From: Kitasatospora mediocidica KCTC 9733
GTDB lineage: Bacteria; Actinomycetota; Actinomycetes; Streptomycetales; Streptomycetaceae
Length of the DNA stretch: 64,000 nt
NCBI RefSeq assembly: GCF_000744225.1
Contig: NZ_JQLN01000007.1
Span: 682,001 to 746,000 of the forward strand
Direction: 5' to 3'
A model generated the notes under the pieces. The model worked only from the letters and a program-made list of their open reading frames with translations. It was not told where the DNA came from and did not search any database. Of this stretch, positions 36,309 to 45,200 are shown one piece after another (the first letter of the stretch is position 1; each line of letters begins with the position of its first letter). The position numbers were made by a program, and so were the translations under genes.

Positions 36309-37061
36309 GTGCGGCACATCCTGATCCTCGGCGGCACCACCGAGGGCCGCCGCCTGGCGGCCGAGCTGGCCGCCGACCCGACCGTACGGGTGACCAGTTC
36401 GCTGGCCGGCCGGGTCGCCGAACCGCGGCTGCCGGCCGGGGAGGTCCGGGTGGGCGGCTTCGGCGGCGCCCAGGGCCTCGCCGACTGGCTGCGGTCGCAG
36501 CACGTGCACACCCTCATCGACGCCACGCATCCCTTCGCCCAGGCCATCAGCCGTAACGCGGCCGAGGCGGCCGCCGCCGTCCATACTCCCCTGCTCGCGC
36601 TGCGCCGGCCCAGCTGGGTCCCGGTGTCCAGGGACCGCTGGCATCCGGTGGACTCGCTGGAGGAGGCCGCCGCCGCCCTGCCGGGCCTGGGGCGGCGGGC
36701 GCTGCTGACCACCGGACGGCTGGGCATGGCGGCGTTCGCAGGGGTCCGGGGGGTGCACATCGTGGCCCGTTCGGTGGAGCCGCCGGACCCGCCGCTGCCC
36801 GCCGACCTCGTGGTGCTGCTCGCCCGGGGGCCGTTCGACCTGGCCGCCGAGCGGGCGGTGTTCCGCGAGCACCGGATCGACGTCCTGGTGACGAAGGACA
36901 GCGGGGGCGCGGCGACCGCGCCGAAGCTGGCCGTGGCGCGCGAACTCGGCCTGCCGGTGCTGATCGTGCGGCGGCCGGCGGCGCCCGCCGGGGTGCCGGT
37001 GGTGGCGGACGTGGACGAGGCGCTGACCTGGCTGCGCGCACACTGGGATACCGTCCGGTGA
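36309..37061 (+). CDS. cobK: Precorrin-6A reductase
   Basis: 250 residues from GTG 36309. N-terminal nucleotide motif ILILGGTTEGRRLA, then TLIDATHPFAQAISRNAAEAA and LTTGRLGMAAF, and the C-terminal VTKDSGGAATAPKLAVARELG block characteristic of CobK/CbiJ. It reduces precorrin-6A with NADPH to precorrin-6B, the CobL substrate. It faces away from cbiD and is followed 44 bp later by an SDR gene whose own ribosome site overlaps this intergenic space. Confidence 0.94.
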   Translation: MRHILILGGTTEGRRLAAELAADPTVRVTSSLAGRVAEPRLPAGEVRVGGFGGAQGLADWLRSQHVHTLIDATHPFAQAISRNAAEAAAAVHTPLLALRRPSWVPVSRDRWHPVDSLEEAAAALPGLGRRALLTTGRLGMAAFAGVRGVHIVARSVEPPDPPLPADLVVLLARGPFDLAAERAVFREHRIDVLVTKDSGGAATAPKLAVARELGLPVLIVRRPAAPAGVPVVADVDEALTWLRAHWDTVR

Positions 37062-37105
37062 CACCGTTACCGTCGCGCGTTCCGTTCCGTCGAGAGGAGC
37101 CCGTC

Positions 37106-38044
37106 GTGGCCCGCAGGCCCCAGAACATCGTCGTCCCCGACCAGAGCGGCCGCCTGGCCGTGGTGACCGGCGCGAACAGCGGGATCGGCTTCGAGACCGC
37201 GCGACGGCTGGCGCTGGCCGGCGCGGAGGTGGTGCTGGCCGTCCGGGACGGCGCGAAGGGCGAGGCGGCGGCCGAGCTGATCCGCCGGGACGCCCCGGAC
37301 GCGGTGGTGTCGGTGGGGGCGCTGGACCTGTCCAGCCTGGAGTCGGTGGCCGCCTTCGCCGGGCTGCTGGCCGACCGCGGCGCGCCCGTCGACCTGTTGG
37401 TGAACAACGCCGGGGTGATGGCGGTGCCCACCCGGCACTCCACCGCGGACGGCTTCGAGCTCCAGTTCGGCACCAACTACCTCGGCCACTTCGCGCTCAC
37501 CGCCCGCCTGGCACCCCTGCTGCGCGCCGCCGACGCACCCCGGGTGGTCACCGTCAGCAGCCTGGCCGCGCACCCCGGCCGGATCGACTTCGGTAACCTC
37601 AACGCCGAGCGCCGGTACAGTGCTTGGGACGCCTACAGCCGCTCCAAGCTGGCCGACCTGATGTTCGCCCTGGAGCTGGACCGGCGCAGCGCCCGGCACG
37701 GCTGGGGCATCCTCAGCACCGCGGCGCACCCGGGCTTCACCCGGACCAACCTGACGCGCAACGGCCCCGCCCTCGGCAAGGCCCCCGGCGCGTTCAACCT
37801 CAACGAGTGGTCCACCCGCGTGCCGGGGGTCTTCCAGGAGCCCGCGTTCGGCGCGCTGCCCAGCCTGGTGGCCGCCACCAGCGCCCGTGCGGTGGGCGGC
37901 GGTTACTACGGCCCGGACGGGCTCGGCGGTCTCACCGGCCTGCCCACGACGGCCCGGATCCCCTTCCAGGCCCGCAACGCCTCGACGGCGGCCCGGCTCT
38001 GGGCGGTCTCCGAACAGCTGACGGCGGTGTCCTTCCCCGCCTGA
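37106..38044 (+). CDS. Short-chain dehydrogenase/reductase
   Basis: 312 residues from GTG 37106, chosen because GAGAGGAG lies six bases upstream; another GTG at 37058 overlapping the cobK stop is possible. Classic SDR motifs: TGANSGIG (21-28), NNAG near 100, Ser151/Ser152, and YSRSK (Tyr177, Lys181). The closest general type is the retinol-dehydrogenase or oxidoreductase group with a C-terminal extension. Nothing ties it to cobalamin synthesis apart from position; it may be co-transcribed with cobK. It ends at a strong hairpin. Confidence 0.85.
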   Translation: MARRPQNIVVPDQSGRLAVVTGANSGIGFETARRLALAGAEVVLAVRDGAKGEAAAELIRRDAPDAVVSVGALDLSSLESVAAFAGLLADRGAPVDLLVNNAGVMAVPTRHSTADGFELQFGTNYLGHFALTARLAPLLRAADAPRVVTVSSLAAHPGRIDFGNLNAERRYSAWDAYSRSKLADLMFALELDRRSARHGWGILSTAAHPGFTRTNLTRNGPALGKAPGAFNLNEWSTRVPGVFQEPAFGALPSLVAATSARAVGGGYYGPDGLGGLTGLPTTARIPFQARNASTAARLWAVSEQLTAVSFPA

Positions 38045-38073
38045 CTCCTCCGATCGACCGAGCAACCCCCGAC

Positions 38074-38107
38074 ACGGCCCGGCGCGCCCCTGCGTGCGCC
38101 GGGCCGT
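38074..38107 (+). terminator. Hairpin terminator after the SDR gene
   Basis: A perfect 12-bp stem (38074-38085 with 38096-38107) closes a 10-nt loop 30 bp after the SDR stop. It is followed by TTGT but no long U run. Confidence 0.85.
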
Positions 38108-38131
38108 TGTCAGTCCCGGCCGATAGATTGA

Positions 38132-38280
38132 TGACATCAGCCGGGGGAACAAGCCCCCACCCGGTGCGTCGGCGGACGCTCCGGGAGCGACAAATCCAGT
38201 ACCGCCGACGCCGGTACAGCCGGTAGCGTCAAGGATGTCAAGCCGGAACCGGCGGCTGCCACACAGGGGATGGCAGCCGC
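38132..38280 (+). other. Structured RNA-like element upstream of a 27-residue reading frame
   Basis: Nested complementary segments suggest a folded leader. A 7-bp outer stem pairs 38132-38138 with 38234-38240; inside it a perfect 10-bp stem pairs 38166-38175 with 38202-38211, and GGGGG/CCCCC and CCGG/CCGG hairpins are also present. A separate 10-bp hairpin follows (38252-38261 with 38271-38280). Short strings such as AGCCGGGGGAAC and CCGGTAGCG recall actinomycete cyclic-di-AMP (ydaO) leaders, but the hallmark core is not present, so I do not name it. Confidence 0.4.
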
Positions 38281-38396
38281 GACACGGCGAATCGACCCAC
38301 AGGACCCCTCCGCACACACGGGTGTCGTCGTCATGCCGTCACGCGGTGCCGAAGGGTCCGACCGTCATCAGCAGTAGCGAGAAAGAGGGGACAGTC

Positions 38397-38480
38397 ATGT
38401 CGGTTTTCGGGGGAGTCTCTCAGGTCGTGCCCGCCCAGTTCCCGAGCAACAGCTCCGGGGAGGACACGAGTTGGACCTAA
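38397..38480 (+). CDS. Isolated 27-residue peptide, function unknown
   Basis: ATG 38397 is preceded by AGAGGGGA at ideal spacing. The peptide begins MSVFGGVSQVVPAQF and ends SGEDTSWT, then TAA. It has no signal peptide or Cys and is too short for a domain. It is flanked by terminators on both sides (38074-38107 and 38536-38578) and preceded by a folded leader, so it is probably its own transcript. It could be a RiPP precursor, a small regulatory peptide or a chance frame; no modifying enzyme is adjacent. Confidence 0.45.
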   Translation: MSVFGGVSQVVPAQFPSNSSGEDTSWT

Positions 38481-38535
38481 AGACGAACTGACGCCACATC
38501 AGAGCGCCAGCAAGCGGCGCTGATTGGCGAAACCC

Positions 38536-38578
38536 ACGTCGGCCCGGCCGCGCAGCGTGTGCGCGGCCGGGCCGACGT
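38536..38578. terminator. Bidirectional hairpin terminator between the small frame and cobIJ
   Basis: A perfect 18-bp stem (38536-38553 with 38561-38578) has a 7-nt loop, AGCGTGT. It lies 30 bp beyond the cobIJ stop and 55 bp after the 27-residue frame. A weaker hairpin, AGCGCC/GGCGCT, lies just before it near 38503-38521. Confidence 0.9.
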
Positions 38579-38607
38579 CGTCGCAGAGGTTCGCGGACCT
38601 CCCGCGG

Positions 38608-40128
38608 TCAGTCCTCGGGGTAGCGGCGCGGGGTCCAGACGACCTCGGTGCCGTCGCCGCGGCGGACCGCCCGGGTCTGCGAGGAGCCGATCAGCAGGAT
38701 GGTGCGCATGTCGACCTCGGCCGGGTCGAGGTCGGCGAGCCGGACGGTGCGGACCCGCTCGGTGGGACCGCCGACGTCCCGGGCCATCACCACGGGGGTG
38801 TCGGGCGCGCGGTGTTCGAGCAGCAGGTCGCGGGCCAGGCCGACCTGGGTGGTTCGGCTCTGCGAACCGGGGTTGTAGAGCGCCAGCACCAGGTCGGCCG
38901 AGGCGGCCGCGCGCAGCCGGGTCGCCACCGCCGACCACGGCTTGAGCCGGTCGGAGAGCGAGACCACCGCGTAGTCGTGGCCGAGCGGGGCGCCCGCGCG
39001 GGAGGCGGCGGCGTGCGCGGCCGTCATGCCGGGGACGATCCGGACCGGCACCTCGCGGTACGGGTCGGCGCAGGCGGCCTCCAGGACGGCGGTGGCCATC
39101 GCGAAGACGCCCGGGTCGCCGGAGGAGACCACCGCGACCCGGCGCCCGCGCCGGGCCAGCTCCAGGGCGAACTCCGCGCGCTCGGCCTCGACCTTGTTGT
39201 CCGAGCCGTGCCGCAGCTGTCCCGGTCGCACCGGCACCCGGTCGAGGTAGGTGGTGTAGCCCACCAGCTCGTCGGCGGCGGCGAGTTCACCGCGTGCCTC
39301 GGGGGTCAGCCAGAGCGGTCCGGCCGGGCCGAGGCCCACCACGACGACCTCGCCCTCCTTCGAAGAGGGAGCTTCGTCCGTCGGCAGCCCGATCCGGCTC
39401 GGCAGGATCGCCACCGAGAAGTACGGGACGGACTCCGGGTCCACCTCGGCGAGCGGCGCCATCCGCTCCCCCGCCATGGTGGCCCGCTCGACGAACTGCG
39501 CGTCCGCCAGCCGTCCCGAGCGCTCCAACGCGCGGCGCACGGTCGGGAAGGTCCGGCCGAGCTTGAGGATCGCGGCCGAGTCGGTGGCGGCCAGCCGCGC
39601 CGTCAGCTCCTCCTCGGGCAGCGTGCCCGGCAGGATGGTCAGCACCTCCTCCGCCTCGACCAGCGGCCGGCCCAGCCGGGCGGCCGCGGCACTCACCGAG
39701 GTCACCCCGGGGACCACCTCGGTCGGGTAGCGGTGCGCGAGCCGCTTGTGCATGTGCATGTACGAGCCGTAGAACATCGGGTCGCCCTCGGCGAGCACCA
39801 CCACGTCGCGGCCGGCGTCCAGGTGGGCCGCCAGACGCGCCGCGGCCTCCTCGTAGAACTCGTCCAACGCGCCCCGGTAGCCGCCGGGGTGGTCGGTGGT
39901 CTCGGTGGTGACCGGGTAGACCAACGGCTCCTCGAGCTGGCCGTCGTGCAGGTAGCGGGCCGCGATCGAGCGGGCGATCGAGCGGCCGTGCCGGGCGCTG
40001 TGGTAGGCCACCACGTCGGCCTTGCCGATCAGCGCGGCGGCGCGCACGGTCATCAGGTCCGGGTCGCCCGGGCCGAGGCCGACGCCGTAGAGCCGGCCGC
40101 TCTCGCGCTCTGTCCCACGGTCCGTCAT
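38608..40128 (-). CDS. cobIJ: CobI-CobJ fusion: precorrin-2 C20- and precorrin-3B C17-methyltransferase
   Basis: 506 residues from ATG 40128. Two tetrapyrrole methylases in tandem. The first (residues 12-245) starts LYGVGLGPGDPDLMTVRAA and has VVLAEGDPMFYGS, the CobI type. The second (about 260-500) starts VVVVGLGPAGPLWLTPEA and has VAVVSSGDPGVFAMA, the CobJ ring-contraction type. A linker with SSKEGE joins them. The fusion is usual in actinomycetes and may channel the unstable precorrin-3 intermediates around CobG. It is the last gene of the leftward cobG-cobH-cobIJ operon, with 4-nt overlaps throughout. Confidence 0.95.
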   Translation of the reverse strand: MTDRGTERESGRLYGVGLGPGDPDLMTVRAAALIGKADVVAYHSARHGRSIARSIAARYLHDGQLEEPLVYPVTTETTDHPGGYRGALDEFYEEAAARLAAHLDAGRDVVVLAEGDPMFYGSYMHMHKRLAHRYPTEVVPGVTSVSAAAARLGRPLVEAEEVLTILPGTLPEEELTARLAATDSAAILKLGRTFPTVRRALERSGRLADAQFVERATMAGERMAPLAEVDPESVPYFSVAILPSRIGLPTDEAPSSKEGEVVVVGLGPAGPLWLTPEARGELAAADELVGYTTYLDRVPVRPGQLRHGSDNKVEAERAEFALELARRGRRVAVVSSGDPGVFAMATAVLEAACADPYREVPVRIVPGMTAAHAAASRAGAPLGHDYAVVSLSDRLKPWSAVATRLRAAASADLVLALYNPGSQSRTTQVGLARDLLLEHRAPDTPVVMARDVGGPTERVRTVRLADLDPAEVDMRTILLIGSSQTRAVRRGDGTEVVWTPRRYPED

Positions 40129-40751
40129 TCGATCTCACTCGCAATCGCGTTCAGGGCGGCGGCCGCGATGGCGCTGCCGCCGCGCCGCCCGCGCACCACC
40201 AGGTGTTCCAGGCCGGAGGGGTGCTCGGCCAGCGCCTGCTTGGACTCGGCCGCGCCGATGAAGCCGACCGGGACGCCGATCACGGCGGCCGGGCGGGGGG
40301 CGCCCGCCTCGATCATCTCCAGCAGCCGGAAGAGCGAGGTCGGCGCGTTGCCGACGGCGACCACCGAGCCCTCCAGCCGGTCGCGCCACAGCTCCATGGC
40401 CGCCGCGCTGCGGGTGGTGCCGAGCTCGGCCGCGAGCGCGGGCACCGAGGGGTCGGAGAGGGTGCAGATCACCTCGTTGTCGGCGGGCAGCCGCTTGCGG
40501 GTGACGCCGCTGGCCACCATCGAGACGTCGCACAGGATCGGCGCGCCGGCCCGCAGCGCGGCCCGGGCGGCGGACACCACGCCGGGGGTCCACAGCAGGT
40601 CGGCGACCAGGTCGGTCATCCCGCACGCGTGGATCATCCGCACCGCGACCTGGGAGACGTCGGCGGGCAGCGCCGCGAGGTCGGCCTCGGCGCGGATGGT
40701 GGCAAAGGACTCGCGGTAGATCGCCGCGCCGTCCTTCTCGTACTCGATCAC
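40125..40751 (-). CDS. cobH: Precorrin-8X methylmutase
   Basis: 208 residues from GTG 40751. It moves the C11 methyl to C12, giving hydrogenobyrinate. The CobH/CbiC hallmarks are present: RMIHACGMTDLVADL near residue 40, with the catalytic His, then GAPILCDVSMVASGVTRKRLP and NAPTSLFRLLEMI, and a C-terminal GRRGGSAIAAAALNA. Length is normal. Starts and stops overlap by 4 nt with cobG upstream and cobIJ downstream. Confidence 0.96.
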   Translation of the reverse strand: MIEYEKDGAAIYRESFATIRAEADLAALPADVSQVAVRMIHACGMTDLVADLLWTPGVVSAARAALRAGAPILCDVSMVASGVTRKRLPADNEVICTLSDPSVPALAAELGTTRSAAAMELWRDRLEGSVVAVGNAPTSLFRLLEMIEAGAPRPAAVIGVPVGFIGAAESKQALAEHPSGLEHLVVRGRRGGSAIAAAALNAIASEIE

Positions 40752-41953
40752 GTGGTCCTCCGGGCCGCAGCGACCGCTGCCGCCATCTGTTGGTTCGTCA
40801 CTTCGGTGGCGTTTCCTGGCTGGTGGGAGATGCGGTAGCCGTCACCGGTGGCCAGCACGTCCACCCAGTCGCCGACCGGGTGGCCGCAGCGGCGTTCGCA
40901 GCCCGACCAGTGGACCGGCCGGCCGGCCGGACCGGCGGTGGCGTCCAGCGCGGCCGCGGCCTCGGCCCGGACGTCCGCCAGTGCCTTGGCACAACCCGGC
41001 GCGCCGGTACAGGCGGTGGCCCGCTCCCAGGCCGAACCGGGGTCGGTGCGCAGACCGGCGGCGGCGAGGGCGGGCAGCGCGGCGGGGTCGGCACCCGGCA
41101 GCACGACGCCGCGCCACGGGGTCACCCGCAGCTCGTCGGCCTGCGCCGCCAGCAACCGCCACTGCTCCGCGGTAGCCCGGCCGAAGCGCAGGCCGACGCA
41201 GAGCGCGCCCTCCCGCGCCCCGACGGCGGGACGGGTGCCGGGCAGCACGGGCAGCGGACGCGGCTCGAGCCCGAGCCGGCCGGCCAGCAGCGCGCCGTCC
41301 GGATCGGCCTCGCACACCCGCCAGGTCCCGCTGCGCAGCCCGACGAACGCCTCGGCGGCGGCCAGCGCGGCCCGCACCGGATCGGCCACCGGCGCCGCGT
41401 CCGCCGACCGCCCGAGCCGCAGCAGGGCGCTCCCGACGGGCTGTGCGATCAATGTCACATCGGCGTCCAGCGCCGCGACGTCGCCCGTCCCGTCGTCCAG
41501 CGCGAAGAGGAAGCGGCCGGAGAGCGCGCGGGCGATCTCGCTGCTCTGGAGCAGTGCGTCCAGCTCGCGCACCCAGCCGCGCAGGTCCGGCCCGCCGCCG
41601 GGCAGCCCCGCCAGCGGCGAGGCGACGATGTTGCGCACCCGGTCGTGGGTGTCCGAGGGCAGCAGCCCGGCCGCGCGCAGCCGGGCGCCCAACTCCGCAC
41701 CGGCGTCGGCGGGCAGGCCGCGCAGCTGGACGTTGCCGCGCGAGGTGGTCTCCAGCGCGCCGTCCCCCAGCGCGGTCGCGGCGTCCGCCAGCACCAGCGC
41801 CTGACCGGACGACAGCAACCCGCCCGGCACCCGCACCCGGGCCAGCGCCCCGTCGTCCGCCGTGTGCAGCCGCAGCGCGCCCGGGCAGGCGTCGTCGCGC
41901 CCCCGAGCAGCCCGGATACGGGCAGGCTCGACGGGGGAGGGTGAGGGTGACAT
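40748..41953 (-). CDS. cobG: Precorrin-3B synthase (oxygen-dependent)
   Basis: 401 residues from ATG 41953 (an ATG four codons upstream is possible). A ferredoxin-dependent nitrite/sulfite reductase fold with LETTSRGNVQLRGLP and the [4Fe-4S] cysteines in ACTGAPGCAKAL and HWSGCERRCGHP near the C-terminus. It hydroxylates precorrin-3A with O2 and forms the lactone that primes ring contraction by CobJ. It is the first gene of the leftward cob operon and faces away from the riboswitch-controlled cobN, with about 50 bp before the riboswitch region begins. Confidence 0.93.
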   Translation of the reverse strand: MSPSPSPVEPARIRAARGRDDACPGALRLHTADDGALARVRVPGGLLSSGQALVLADAATALGDGALETTSRGNVQLRGLPADAGAELGARLRAAGLLPSDTHDRVRNIVASPLAGLPGGGPDLRGWVRELDALLQSSEIARALSGRFLFALDDGTGDVAALDADVTLIAQPVGSALLRLGRSADAAPVADPVRAALAAAEAFVGLRSGTWRVCEADPDGALLAGRLGLEPRPLPVLPGTRPAVGAREGALCVGLRFGRATAEQWRLLAAQADELRVTPWRGVVLPGADPAALPALAAAGLRTDPGSAWERATACTGAPGCAKALADVRAEAAAALDATAGPAGRPVHWSGCERRCGHPVGDWVDVLATGDGYRISHQPGNATEVTNQQMAAAVAAARRTT

Positions 41954-42002
41954 GGCCGCGAGCATACCGATGATCCGACCGGCCGTAAGCCCCACCTGGG
42001 GC

Positions 42003-42165
42003 GTGACAACGCTTACTATGCTGCCGGGCGGGCCTGCACGGCCGGCCCACGCCAGCGACGGCGCAAGGGGAGGAAGCCGGTGCGAAACCGGTGCGGTCCC
42101 GCCACTGTGACCACGGCTCACCCGCCGTGGGAGCCAGGAACTCCTGCCGTCCACCATCTGCCCCC
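42003..42165 (+). ncRNA. Cobalamin (AdoCbl) riboswitch controlling cobN
   Basis: The conserved core is clear: GAGGAAGCCGGTGCGAAACC, CGGTCCCGCCACTGTGACC and the B12 box GAGCCAGGAACTCCTGCC at 42131-42148. The limits given are approximate. It precedes a small coupled leader frame and cobN. A GGGG/CCCC hairpin (near 42192-42205) abuts the GAGGAAGG ribosome site of that leader frame, so repression at high B12 may act on translation of the leader. Confidence 0.92.
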
Positions 42166-42220
42166 GGCTGCCGGCCGAGGGCACCCCCACGGGGCGCGGA
42201 CCCCGAGGAAGGCACGCCGA

Positions 42221-42274
42221 ATGCGCACCGTCATGCCCGTCTCCGCCGACCACCGCGGGAGGGCCGCCGCGTGA
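42221..42274 (+). CDS. 17-residue leader peptide coupled to cobN
   Basis: ATG 42221 has an excellent ribosome site, GAGGAAGG. The peptide is MRTVMPVSADHRGRAAA, and its TGA overlaps the cobN GTG (GTGA). cobN's own site is weaker, so ribosomes finishing the leader probably restart on cobN. The peptide itself shows no motif. It appears to be a relay between the riboswitch and cobN rather than a functional product. Confidence 0.65.
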   Translation: MRTVMPVSADHRGRAAA

Positions 42275-45200
42275 TCCTGCTCCTGTCGACCTCCGACACC
42301 GACCTGCTCTCCGCCCGTGCCGCCACCGGCCCGGTCCCGTTCCGGCTGGGCAACCCGGCCCGGCTGACCCCCGAGGACCTGCCCGCGCTGGTCGAGGGCA
42401 CCGACCTGGTGGTGGTCCGCCTGCTCGGCGGGCGCCGCGCCTGGCAGGAGGGGCTGGACGCCCTGCTGGCCGGCCCCCGCCCGGTGATCGTGCTGAGCGG
42501 CGAACAGGCCCCGGACGCCCAGCTGATGGAGCTCTCCACCGTCCCGGCCGGCCTGGCCGCCGAGGCGCACGCCTACCTCGCGCACGGCGGTCCGGCCAAC
42601 CTCGGCGAGCTGGCCGCGTTCCTCTCCGACACCGTGCTGCTCACCGGCCACGGCTTCGCCGCCCCCGCCTCGGCGCCCGACTGGGGTCCGCTGGAGCGCG
42701 CGCCCCGGCGCACCGAGGGCCCGCTCGTCGCGGTGCTGTACTACCGCGCGCACCACATGAGCGGCAACACCGCCTTCGTCGACACCCTGTGCGCCTCGAT
42801 CGAGGACGCCGGCGGTCGGGCGCTGCCGCTCTACTGCTCCTCGCTGCGCGGCGCGAGCGCCGAGCTGCTGGCCGAACTCGGCCGCGCCGACGCCATCGTG
42901 ACCACCGTGCTGGCCGCCGGCGGCACCCGGCCCGCCGACGCCTCGGCCGGCGGTGACGAGGAGGCCTGGGACGCGGGCGCACTCGCCGCGCTGGACCGGC
43001 CGATCCTGCAGGCGCTCTGCCTGACCTGGTCGCGCGCCGTCTGGGAGTCCAGCGACGACGGTCTCTCCCCGCTGGACGTCGCCACCCAGATCGCGGTGCC
43101 GGAGTTCGACGGCCGGCTGATCACCGTGCCGTTCTCCTTCAAGGAGCTGGACGAGGACGGCCTGACCGTCTACGTCGCCGACCCCGAGCGCTCCGCGCGG
43201 GTCGCGGGCATCGCCGTGCGGCACGCCCGGCTGCGCCACGTCCCGGCGCCCGAGCGGCGGCTCGCGCTGGTGCTGTCCGCGTACCCGACCAAGCACGCCC
43301 GGGTCGGCAACGCGGTCGGCCTGGACACCCCCGCCAGCGCGGCCCGGCTGCTGCGCCGGCTGCACGCCGAGGGCTGGGACGTCGGTCCGCTGGACGGCCC
43401 GGACGCGCTGCCGGGCCTGGCGGACGTCGAGGGGCAGCACGAGGGCGACGCGCTGATCCGCGCGCTGATCGACGCCGGCGGCTACGACCAGGACTGGCTC
43501 ACCGAGGACCAGTTGGCCCGCAACCCCGTGCGCATCCCGGCCGCCGACTACCGGCGCTGGTACGCGGGCCTGCCCGAGGGCCTGCGGACCAAGGTCGAGG
43601 AGCACTGGGGTCCGGCGCCCGGCGAGCTGTACGTGGACCGCAGTCAGAACCCGGACGGCGACATCGTGCTGGCCGGTCTGCGGGCCGGCAACCTGCTGGT
43701 GCTGGTCCAGCCGCCGCGCGGCTTCGGCGCCAACCCGGTGGCGATCTACCACGACCCCGACCTGCCGCCCTCGCACCACTACCTGGCCGCCTACCGCTGG
43801 ATCGCGGCCGCGCAGAGCGACGGCGGCTTCGGCGCCGACGCCGTGGTGCACCTGGGCAAGCACGGCAACCTGGAGTGGCTGCCCGGCAAGACCGCCGCGC
43901 TCTCCGCCGAGTGCGGGCCGGACGCCGCGCTCGGCGACCTGCCGCTGATCTACCCGTTCCTGGTCAACGACCCGGGCGAGGGCACCCAGGCCAAGCGCCG
44001 CGCGCACGCCACCCTGGTGGACCACCTGGTCCCGCCGATGGCCCGCGCCGAGAGCTACGGCGACATCGCCCGGCTGGAACAGCTGCTGGACGAGCACGCC
44101 AACATCGCCGCGATGGACCCGGCCAAGCTGCCGGCCGTCCGGGCGCAGATCTGGACGCTGATCCAGGCCGCCCGGCTCGACCACGACCTCGGCCTGGAGG
44201 ACCGGCCCGAGGACGACGGCTTCGACGACTTCCTGCTGCACGTCGACGGCTGGCTCTGCGAGATCAAGGACGCCCAGATCCGCGACGGGCTGCACGTGCT
44301 GGGCCAGGCGCCGTCCGGCACCGACCGGGTCAACCTGGTGCTGGCGATCCTGCGCGCCCGGCAGATCTGGGGCGGCGTGCGCGCGCTGCCCGGCCTGCGC
44401 GAGGCGCTCGGGCTGGACGAGGCCGCGCTCACGCTCGGCAGCACCGACGCCGTCGAGGCGCAGGCGCGCGCGCTGGTCGAGGCGATGGAGGCCGAGGGCT
44501 GGGCGCCGGACGCCGTCGAGAAGGTCACCGCCGGCCTGCCGCCCGCGGTGGCCGAGGTCCTGGACTTCGCCGTCCACCAGGTGGTCCCCCGACTGGCGGG
44601 CACCACCGCCGAGTTGGACGCCGTGGTGCACGCGCTGCGCGGCGGCTTCGTGCCCGCCGGGCCGTCCGGTTCGCCGCTGCGCGGGCTGGTCAACGTGCTG
44701 CCGACCGGCCGCAACTTCTACTCGGTGGACCCCAAGGCGGTGCCCAGCCGGCTCGCCTGGGAGACCGGCCAGGCGCTGGCCGAGTCGCTGGTCGCCCGCT
44801 ACCGGGCCGACAACGACGGCGCCGTCCCGCCGTCGGTGGGCCTCTCGCTCTGGGGCACCAGCGCGATGCGCACGGCCGGCGACGACATCGCCGAGGCGTT
44901 CGCGCTGCTCGGCATCCGGCCGGTCTGGGACGACGCCTCGCGCCGGGTCACCGGCCTGGAGCCGATCTCCGTCGCCGAACTCGGCCGCCCGCGCATCGAC
45001 GTGACGCTGCGGATCTCCGGCTTCTTCCGCGACGCCTTCCCGCACGTGGTCGCCCTGCTGGACGACGCCGTGCGGCTGGCGGCGGCCCAGGAGGAGCCGG
45101 CCGAGGAGAACTTCGTGCGCGCCCACGTGCAGGCCGACCTGGCCGAGCACGGGGACGAACGCCGGGCCACCGTCCGGGTATTCGGCTCCCGCCCGGGGAC

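Noticed and set aside
37058..37105. GTG 37058 as the SDR start (overlapping the cobK stop)
   Set aside because: The 16 extra residues precede the fold and have no family likeness; GTG 37106 has GAGAGGAG at correct spacing. It remains possible.
38130..38240. Firm call of a cyclic-di-AMP (ydaO) riboswitch
   Set aside because: Only short strings agree; the conserved core expected downstream of the first hairpin is absent, so it is kept as an unnamed structured element.
38235..38396. Extension of the 27-residue frame upstream
   Set aside because: The extension crosses a strong hairpin and lacks a ribosome site, while ATG 38397 has an ideal one.
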